NCBI GenBank assembly: GCA_964019055.1
Contig: OZ025207.1
Span: 17,672,230-17,736,229, forward strand
Direction: 5' to 3'
From: Anthopleura xanthogrammica
Taxonomy: Eukaryota > Cnidaria > Anthozoa > Actiniaria > Actiniidae
Length of the DNA: 64,000 bases
Of this stretch, positions 45,285 to 64,000 are shown one piece after another (position 1 is the stretch's first letter; every line of letters begins with the position of its first letter). A program made the translations under genes and the position numbers. The notes beneath the pieces were generated by a model. It saw only the letters and a list, made by a program, of their open reading frames with translations. It was not told the origin of the DNA and searched no databases.

Positions 45285-48200
45285 ATGAATGAAGAAAAAC
45301 AGCCAGAAGTGTACTTGGATTACAATGCCACAACCCCTCTAGACAACACTGTTCTTCAATCCATCCATGATGCTCTGCGAGATGCATGGGGTAACCCTAG
45401 TAGCTCCCATCCTCTTGGTCGCAGGGCGAATGATGTCATCAAACAATCACGGCAGTCCATTGCAGATATGATTGGAGCACAGAGCTCTGAGATCATAATT
45501 ACTTCTGGGGGTACAGAGGCTAATAACATGGTATTCCACACCGCAATTCGCTATAACCAAGAGTTTCTGGAAACATCTGAAAACCATGCTCTCAAAGGAT
45601 CAAAGCCACAGTTTATAATATCCAGTCAGGAACATGATTCCATTTGTCTTCCAGTCGCACATTATGCAAAAGTCCAGACAGCAGAGGAGTGTATTGTTAA
45701 TGTTGAAAAGGATTCTGGGATGGTAACTGCACAAGCCATCAAGGATGCCGTCAAGCCCAATACATGTTTGGTTTCAGTTATGTTGGCTAATAATGAGACT
45801 GGAATTATACAAGTAAGCCATGCTGTATTACTAATTATACCATGGTTCTGAGTGGCATACCATGGAATATCCCACAATGCAATGAAGGCTGGTATACACT
45901 TACTTCAAAGAACGTTGTTGGTTGGAGAAATCTGAGATCAAGAGGAATTAAATTGTAGGCTGTGAGCTATAAATTTAAATATGAAAGAAAGTGATAATTG
46001 TTTTGTCTTTTTAATAATTAGTTGCAGCAAGTTAATATCTAAATATGACACCACCTTAGTCTCAGATCTCAGATCTCCAACTCACCACTTTCTTGAATTA
46101 GGGGTATGCAAGAAAAATATGAGTTAGAGTGGGATATTCCATGTTTTACCATGAGAAACCATTGTATAACTATTTTATCCTCACATTGAAAATACACCTG
46201 ATACCTGATGAGAAGGAACAGGGGATTACCACCAACCCGTACAATGGCTTTCCACAATTCCGATAGCTGACACTTTCTATGTTCTGGTTAAGTGATCATG
46301 CACAAAGCAGTTCAAGACAAGGCTCTGGGGAAACAATGGAGTTATAAATTCTAGATGTGACATTCTTTTATTTCCCCAGAGCCTCACCTTGAATTGCATT
46401 GTGCATGATCACTCAACCAGAATATCAAAAGTGCGCTATTGGTCTTGTTTACTTTTTCATGGTGACAGGGGATTCATGATCAGGAATACTAGCTTGAATA
46501 ACTGCAATTACTATAAAAATAATGAATGGGAACATGGTACCTACCATGTACACAGTACAACTTGCAGTGTCAGTGATGCTATAGCACTTGACTTGCCAAT
46601 TAGTCTGTTACCTCATGTTTGTTGATTCTGTATTATTGAGGAAATCATTAGACAGTAGCTACAACCATCCTGTATTCAAAGTGGATGAATTGAGGGACTA
46701 TTGGCTCACCCAGTATTGTATTCGTAGCTATATATCATCAAAAAACGTTCAAATTTTGTTGATACCCAAAAGCAACCTTTGGGCTGATCTAAACTCACAG
46801 ACATCTAATTGCAATTTAGTGTGTTAGGTTTTGCAGGAGGGAGGAAAACCAGAGATCCTGGAGAAAAACCCTTCAATCAGAGGAGAGCCCTGAAAAACTC
46901 TATTCACATATAATGATGATACTCAAGGAATATAAACCGAGATCCCAGAGGTGATAGGCAAGTGCAATTCTGCTACGGCACCCTTGATTCTCAATAGTAC
47001 GGTAGACCATTAATTCAAGATTTGATAAGAAGCTTTATCTCTTAGACTAGTAATTATGAGGTTATTACTAGTTTAGACAGCTGTCAGTCAAATTGCCTTC
47101 ATCATGAGCCAATCATATATTCAAGAAGAATGATAATACTTGTTTTGATATATTTGTTCAAGAGTACCCCCCTCCCCCTGGCCCCCAAAAATGAATTCAA
47201 TTCGGGTGAGAGAAGGATATTTGTGTAATTGTATGAGTTAAAAATGAAATTGTCTGGTGATTTCTTGAAAATACCCCAGCAAGATAATATATGGCCTGTG
47301 AAAAATATTAATTAAGATGATGACTTCCTGAAAGCAAGAAAAGGAAATGAATTCATTTACTAATTTTAATATATTGATGCAGGCATACAAGTTAACGAGA
47401 CTATGTTAAAGAGAAGATTGTACAATTTTAACAATTTTTTCATCCGATTGCCTTCAACTGCAAAGTGATAATGGCAAAATATTCTATCATTAAAAAATGT
47501 ACAATGTTCTTGTCACCATGTTTCTACTTTACTGGCTCCTCCGCCGTGTACAGAAAACCTATTGTAGTTTTTGTTATCTTCATTCTATTGTTTAACTTAG
47601 AGTGTTTTGTTGTTTCAAAAGAATTATGTAGACTGTAGACTGTGTCCGGTACACGACGGAGATGCCAATTTACTTATTTGCAAAATATTTTCAAGCTTGC
47701 AGCATGGGTTTCTCATCATTTTGTATCAACAACTTTAGCCCATTTCAGAAATCACCCAAGTCATTAAAAGTCTCAACAAAGAGAGGAAAAAATCTGGCTT
47801 ACCAAGGATTCTCCTGCACACAGATGCTGCCCAGGCTATTGGGAAAATAAGAGTTGATATCAATGATCTGGGAGTGGATTATTTGACAATAGTGGGCCAC
47901 AAGTTTTATGCTCCTAGAATAGGTAAGTTTGGAGGCTGTAATGGGGTATCAGCAAGTAGTACAGTGGAGTGACTGTCCCATTATCTCCAACCTCAGATAT
48001 AATTATATACAGGTGGAACTTCCTGTTATTTTGAAATATCTCAAACCCCCAATACTTCAAAATTTTTCATGGGTCCCAAGAGTTTCAAGATAATGGGACT
48101 CTACTGTACATCTTTGAAATCGAAAAAATGACTAAAAATTATGAAATGAACTGCTAAGAGTCTATACTCTGCCCTCAAGACTGTGTGCACTGGTTTGATC

Positions 48201-50383
48201 CCCTATTCCCACCATCATCTGCAAGTAGAGTTGCCTCTCCCTCCAAAAAAACAACCCCAAAAATCCAATTCAATCTGGCATAAAAGATAGTGACCTTCAC
48301 AGTTCCCTGTGATGTGCCTTTGCATTGAAGTGAGATGAACAGTGACCTTGCAATGATAGATACCTTTTTTTGACACCTTCAACAATAATTAATTATTATT
48401 CACATGTCTCTATCATGCAGTATACTATTATTGTAGCTTAACTCAAAAATTATTCCATAGTACGATAATCTTAAGTTTGTACATCTCTGCTCTCAAAATG
48501 AAAGTAGTATGTACATGCTAATCTAAGAAATGACTTCCTTTGTGTTTGACAGTATTTTTGGTATTTATTAATTAAATTATAGCATGAAATAGGAAGCCAA
48601 GCACTGGTCATACTTCATCAACTCAACCATCGTAATTTTTATTAGGTCATCTGTCACACATCAGCTTACTTTTTCTCACTTGATTTAAACTGATACAACT
48701 TTCATGCGTGTCTATTGACTATAGGCCGATTTACACAGTACAATTTTTCCACGCAACTGACACGCGCAACATACACCAAGTCTTAGCTGCCCTTTACAGT
48801 TGTGAGCAAGCCGTACAGCCAATTTACACAAAGCAATTTGTGTCGTCAACATGTTAAAGTTGTGAGGAAAAATCATACCGTAATAAACCAGCCTTATTAT
48901 TTCCACTGTGAGTCAAAACCATGACCCCAATAAGTTGCAGTTTGATCTGTGAATCTGTCATATTCTCACTTTACTGATAAAACGAAATCAACATATTGCA
49001 ATAAATAAAGCCCCCACAAGCTATAATTTGCCTGCCATTAATACAAATAAAACATTCAATCCTGTGCAACTTTAATTTGCATTAAAGGTATTTTAAAGAA
49101 GGCTAATAAGGATTCCCTTATTTTCTATTTGTAATTATCACCAAACTAACTTCCAAACTATGCTTCCATCTATTTCAGGTGCCTTGTACGTTAGATGTCT
49201 TGGAGAAAACTCAGGACCTCCTTTGTTTCCAATGTTATTTGGTGGTGGACAAGAAAGAAACTATCGTCCAGGAACAGAGAACACAGGGATGATTGCTGGC
49301 CTTGGACAAGCAGCTCAACTGGTGGTTGAACACTTAGATGAATATCAGATTCATATGAAACAGGTTAGTCTCTAAGAAAAATATTTGAAAATCTTTCACT
49401 GGGTTCTCTGGATTTTTTGCCCCCACTATACCTAGGAAGCAAGCTAAATTCCAGTTTGATCTGTGAGTTAGTTGGTTATATTTCAGGATATCAATAAAAT
49501 GTAAAAATATGCAAATCAACTTTATTTAGAGAGAGTGACATGTGACAGTTGCAACTGATAAACTTATGGCCCTCTGTATAACATCTCTGAAAGAGAGGGG
49601 ACTGTAATTCTATGTGTTCATCTGAGCCATGACAAAGGTCTAACCATTTGCAAATATTTTTTAGTGCAAAGGCAACACCTTCTACTCAGATATTTTAAGG
49701 CCCTGAGTGTGGGTCTAGCCATGGGGTCTAGCCATGGGGACTTGAACCCACAACCTCCCATACAACAGACCAGTGCCGAACCAACTGAGCCAACTAGGAA
49801 GTGATTGAATAGCAGTTATTATGGATGCATGCAAATAAGATGCAAATGAGACAACAAGCTTTGTATTGACCCCATAGCCTCACTTCACTATATGATTCTT
49901 AAAACAAAAGAATAACTCATTGAGGACTCAACTGTAATAACAGCTATAATTATTTATATAATTATTGTAAATTCAGTGCCCCACTCAACCCTTAATATTT
50001 TATGCTTGCAGGTCAGAGATTATCTTGAAACAAGACTAGAAGAAGTCTTTGGGAGTGACAACATTCACATCAATGGGAAATTCCCTACAAGTGAAAGGCT
50101 TCCTAACACCTGCAATGTCTCATTTATTGGTAAAGGTCTCCAAGGAAGAGCTGTATTAAGTAGAGTCAAGTGCCTCTTAGCTAGCGTAGGTGCAGCCTGT
50201 CACTCTGACAGAGGATCAAAACCTTCTCCAATACTAGAAGCTCTAGGGATTCCTTGTCATGTTGCAATTAATGCTATTAGAATGAGTGTTGGTAGGGAAA
50301 CTACTACAAAAGACATTGACATTGTTGTTCAGGATCTTAAAGATACAATAGATAGGATGAAGCAAGAAAGTAATTCTAGCTAA
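45285..50383 (+). CDS. SCLY: Selenocysteine lyase
   Basis: Four exons: 45285-45812, 47739-47922, 49179-49363, 50012-50383, giving 422 residues (human 445). This is a class V, PLP-dependent NifS-like enzyme that splits L-selenocysteine into alanine and selenide for selenium recycling in the cytosol. Visible landmarks: YLDYNATTP (10-18), TSGGTEANN for cofactor phosphate binding, [10 protein letters not shown], the PLP-lysine in VGHKFY (Lys231), [14 protein letters not shown], and the catalytic cysteine in SVGAACHSD (Cys362). The SCLY-type ACHSD context separates it from NFS1. All active residues are intact. The start is the first ATG, 5 bases after a good acceptor. Introns 1 and 2 carry SINE and MITE copies. 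The AATAAA at 50423-50428 ends the gene. Confidence 0.96.
46264..46440. mobile_element. Long-TIR MITE, copy 2 (uninterrupted)
   Basis: Left TTCTGGTTAAGTGATCATGC...CTCTGGGGAAACAA pairs with right TTTCCCCAGAGCC...GCATGATCACTCAACCAGAA, and ends with ATATCAAAAGTGCGCTATT. Same family as 30550-30831. In SCLY intron 1. Confidence 0.8.
46828..46990 (-). repeat. SINE family A, copy in SCLY intron 1
   Basis: On the minus strand: TGTGAATAGAGTTTTTCAGG, TTTTTCTCCAGGATCTC and GGTTTTCCTCCCTCC in the order seen at 60661. The tRNA-like head is poorly preserved. Confidence 0.55.
47960..48109. mobile_element. Mariner/Tigger-like MITE in SCLY intron 2
   Basis: Begins TACAGTGGAGT...CCCATTATCTC and ends GATAATGGGACTCTACTGTA, giving terminal inverted repeats of about 25 bases with TA at both ends. 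A partial relative with CATTATCTCCAAACC and ATCTTGAACTTCATGTTATC is at 58975-59035. Confidence 0.65.
49625..49805 (-). repeat. tRNA-derived SINE, family B, copy 2
   Basis: On the minus strand: TTGGCTCAGTTGG (A box), GTGGGTTCAAGTCCC (B box), then AGAAGGTGTTGCCTTTG, the same order as at 22625. Lies in SCLY intron 3. A short internal duplication, GGTCTAGCCATGG twice, is present. Confidence 0.6.
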
Positions 50384-52084
50384 AAAGAACACTGATATTA
50401 ATATGATTTTAGAATTTTATTTAATAAAGACCACCAGTCAAGATACTTGCCCTAAATTTGGACTGCTCCACTTTGATTAGGCTGCCTTAAAGCACAGTCA
50501 AATGATGGGCCAATAGACCTAATTCATTTTGGTGCAGTGTTTACCCATATTTAAGACCACAACTCATTCCCTTGGGAATAAGATTTGTTTGAGTTGTATC
50601 CATATTCATGTGTCTTCTCATTTGCAACCATTAACAAAATTACTCTTTGGAATGACACATGGTCTGAAATGGGAAAACATCAAGAGAATTAGGTCTATTG
50701 CTTTGTGTTATTTGAAACCAGGATCATAAGTTATGTGCTGACAAAGTCCTGTTAACAAGAAAAACAACATTGGCTGCAGTAACAGCAGTTCATCTGAAAA
50801 CAGTCATCCTTGCTAGTTGGGTAGGTCACAAAGTAGAAAAAATTGACAATTGCCATTGATCAGAATAGAGAAATAAAAAGATTAAAAATGAAAGAGGTTT
50901 ATGAATATAAAATAAAATTATGATACAAGAGTTTGACAGAAGTTTCAGTCTTTATTTTCTTTGTTATTTTTTGTGAACTGCATGTGGGTTGCTGGTACCT
51001 TTTTCTTCATCTTTTCTTCTGGTTTTGGTTTCCCCTCCCCCCCTTACTTTTGCTCTGTTTCCATTGCCAAGTTTATTATGCAATCAAAAAAGTATCAAAA
51101 AGTGCTTCCCTAATAAACTTGGACAATGTTTCAGTTTCCAAATGTTTCAGTTTGCATGAAATAACATCTCAATTTTGAGGGGGGTGGGGATGGGTAAGAA
51201 ATTGGTAAGACCACCTGAACGACTCAGTGCAAAACTAGAAAATTATAGTTTCCAGTCATAATTAAAAAAAAAATCACAGGAAAATTTGAAGTTTCTTCGC
51301 ATCAATTCATCAGGCCTAAATTAAGTGGCAAAAATTCCAGGTTGTCCTTATCATGCAACTCATCCAATACCCTCCCCACCCTACCCCCCACTGAAAAATA
51401 TAATGAGTATCCACTGTGAGAAAAATAAACTTCTATAATATTGTATGTTTCAAAAAAAACCTGTTTCAAATCAGCTATTTTCAATTTAATAACAAATTTG
51501 TCAATGTTATAAACCGCAGGTTTTGTATATTTTTTACTCTGAAATTAAACTGAAAAATTCAACTCAGATGCAAAAAAAACAACATAAATTTATAGTAATC
51601 GGGAACGATTCAGCTGTTAATTATTCAAGCATTTGACACCCTAGACAGTCTGTCTCACTCCATTCCAGTTTTCCTCCATTCCATTCCAGAGTTTATTCTA
51701 TTGAAATTCAAGCTAGAAATGTATTTACTTACTAAATTAAAATAAATCATAAAACTACAGTAGCTTCGCATTTCAAAATATCATGAATTGGAAAAACAGA
51801 TAAAGCCTAAATAAAACCAGTGCAAAGTGGGAAACAAAAAAATGAAAATGAATGATTGGGATAAGGCAGCTCAAAAGCTAATACAAAAACAACAATCTAT
51901 AATTTTCATAAAATCTTACAAAACTGATAATTTTACATGAAAAAATCTTAGATTTTCTGATGAAGAAATAATAAAAAAATTGAAATTTTTCTATCAGCTT
52001 CAGGCTCCAGATTCCTTTAGGGCCTTGTTCCGAATTTTCCGAATGAATCTTTACCCATAGCTCCTTGCGAACGTTCCTGAATGT
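50384..52084. other. Intergenic, SCLY to MCM4
   Basis: 1.7 kb without a supported gene. The SCLY polyadenylation signal is near its start. The remainder is AT-rich sequence without a recognised repeat. Confidence 0.5.
50423..50428 (+). terminator. SCLY polyadenylation signal
   Basis: AATAAA 40 bases after the SCLY stop codon. Confidence 0.6.
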
Positions 52085-52103
52085 CACGTGATATTTTCGC
52101 GGG
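52085..52103. promoter_or_regulatory. E-box and E2F-like site upstream of MCM4
   Basis: CACGTG at 52085-52090 and TTTTCGCGGG at 52094-52103, about 50 bases before the MCM4 start codon. Animal MCM genes are classic E2F targets, so this placement is meaningful, though untested. Confidence 0.5.
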
Positions 52104-52151
52104 CTTTTTCACACGTGAGCAAGAAGCTGATCGAGAAACTGTTCGTTCAAC

Positions 52152-63814
<11,663 letters not shown>

Positions 63815-64000
63815 TTGCCATAGCAACCGTAAAATCAACCTGTATTATACTCAATTGCTTTGAACTCTTTAACTGATTGATTGGTAGAACAGTAGTGCTT
63901 GCCATTTGTAACATTAGAAGTTCATCAACAGTGACTGACTCCAACGAAAACAAAATCCAACACCTTGAAAGGATTATCATGTGTAAACCGTTAATGGAAT
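63815..64000. other. 3' flank of MCM4
   Basis: Presumed 3'UTR and downstream sequence to the end of the window. No AATAAA is seen in these 186 bases, so polyadenylation probably uses a variant signal or lies beyond the window. Confidence 0.5.

Overview
The window is animal nuclear DNA: AT-rich, with multi-exon genes split by short GT-AG introns, many tRNA-derived SINEs and palindromic MITE-like elements, and no bacterial operon features. A secreted gene joining fucolectin, Ig, D8C and PAN/apple modules, a conodipine-type phospholipase A2, and repeats of the kind seen in coral genomes point to an anthozoan cnidarian, probably a hexacoral (stony coral or sea anemone). The species assignment is inference.

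Layout from left to right. (1) 311-1732, minus: intronless STEAP-family metalloreductase. (2) 5270-5497, minus: a 75-residue secreted peptide precursor with dibasic sites and an amidation-ready C-terminus. It is the most promising undescribed item. (3) 5498-12958: long gene-poor stretch with old repeats. (4) 12959-19398, plus: 9-exon ZDHHC1/11-type palmitoyltransferase. (5) 22292-22363: tRNA-Ala-like/SINE unit. (6) 23537-29719, minus: 10-exon secreted lectin-like protein (signal peptide, two fucolectin domains, Ig, D8C, PAN). (7) 31037-32922, plus: 4-exon small coiled-coil protein starting with an N-myristoylation-like motif. (8) 34101-36360, minus: 2-exon secreted phospholipase A2-like protein. 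(9) 39821-44758, minus: DENND11 (LCHN), 9 exons, with a perfect 277-bp tandem duplication covering most of one exon. (10) 45285-50383, plus: selenocysteine lyase (SCLY), head to head with DENND11. (11) 52152-63814, plus: MCM4, complete in 20 exons with intact ATPase motifs.

Exon boundaries were set by hand from GT/AG sites, preserved reading phase and family conservation. For every multi-exon gene the summed coding length is an exact multiple of three. The products belong to different processes: DNA replication (MCM4), selenium recycling (SCLY), Rab/membrane regulation (DENND11), protein S-acylation (ZDHHC), metal reduction (STEAP), and secreted or defence-type proteins (lectin, PLA2, small peptide). 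I see no functional cluster. The only shared regulation suggested is the 526-bp DENND11/SCLY divergent promoter.

Non-coding sequence holds several palindromic elements (some with plausible target-site duplications), at least three tRNA-derived SINE types, minisatellites, and short motifs resembling Penelope-type hammerhead cores.
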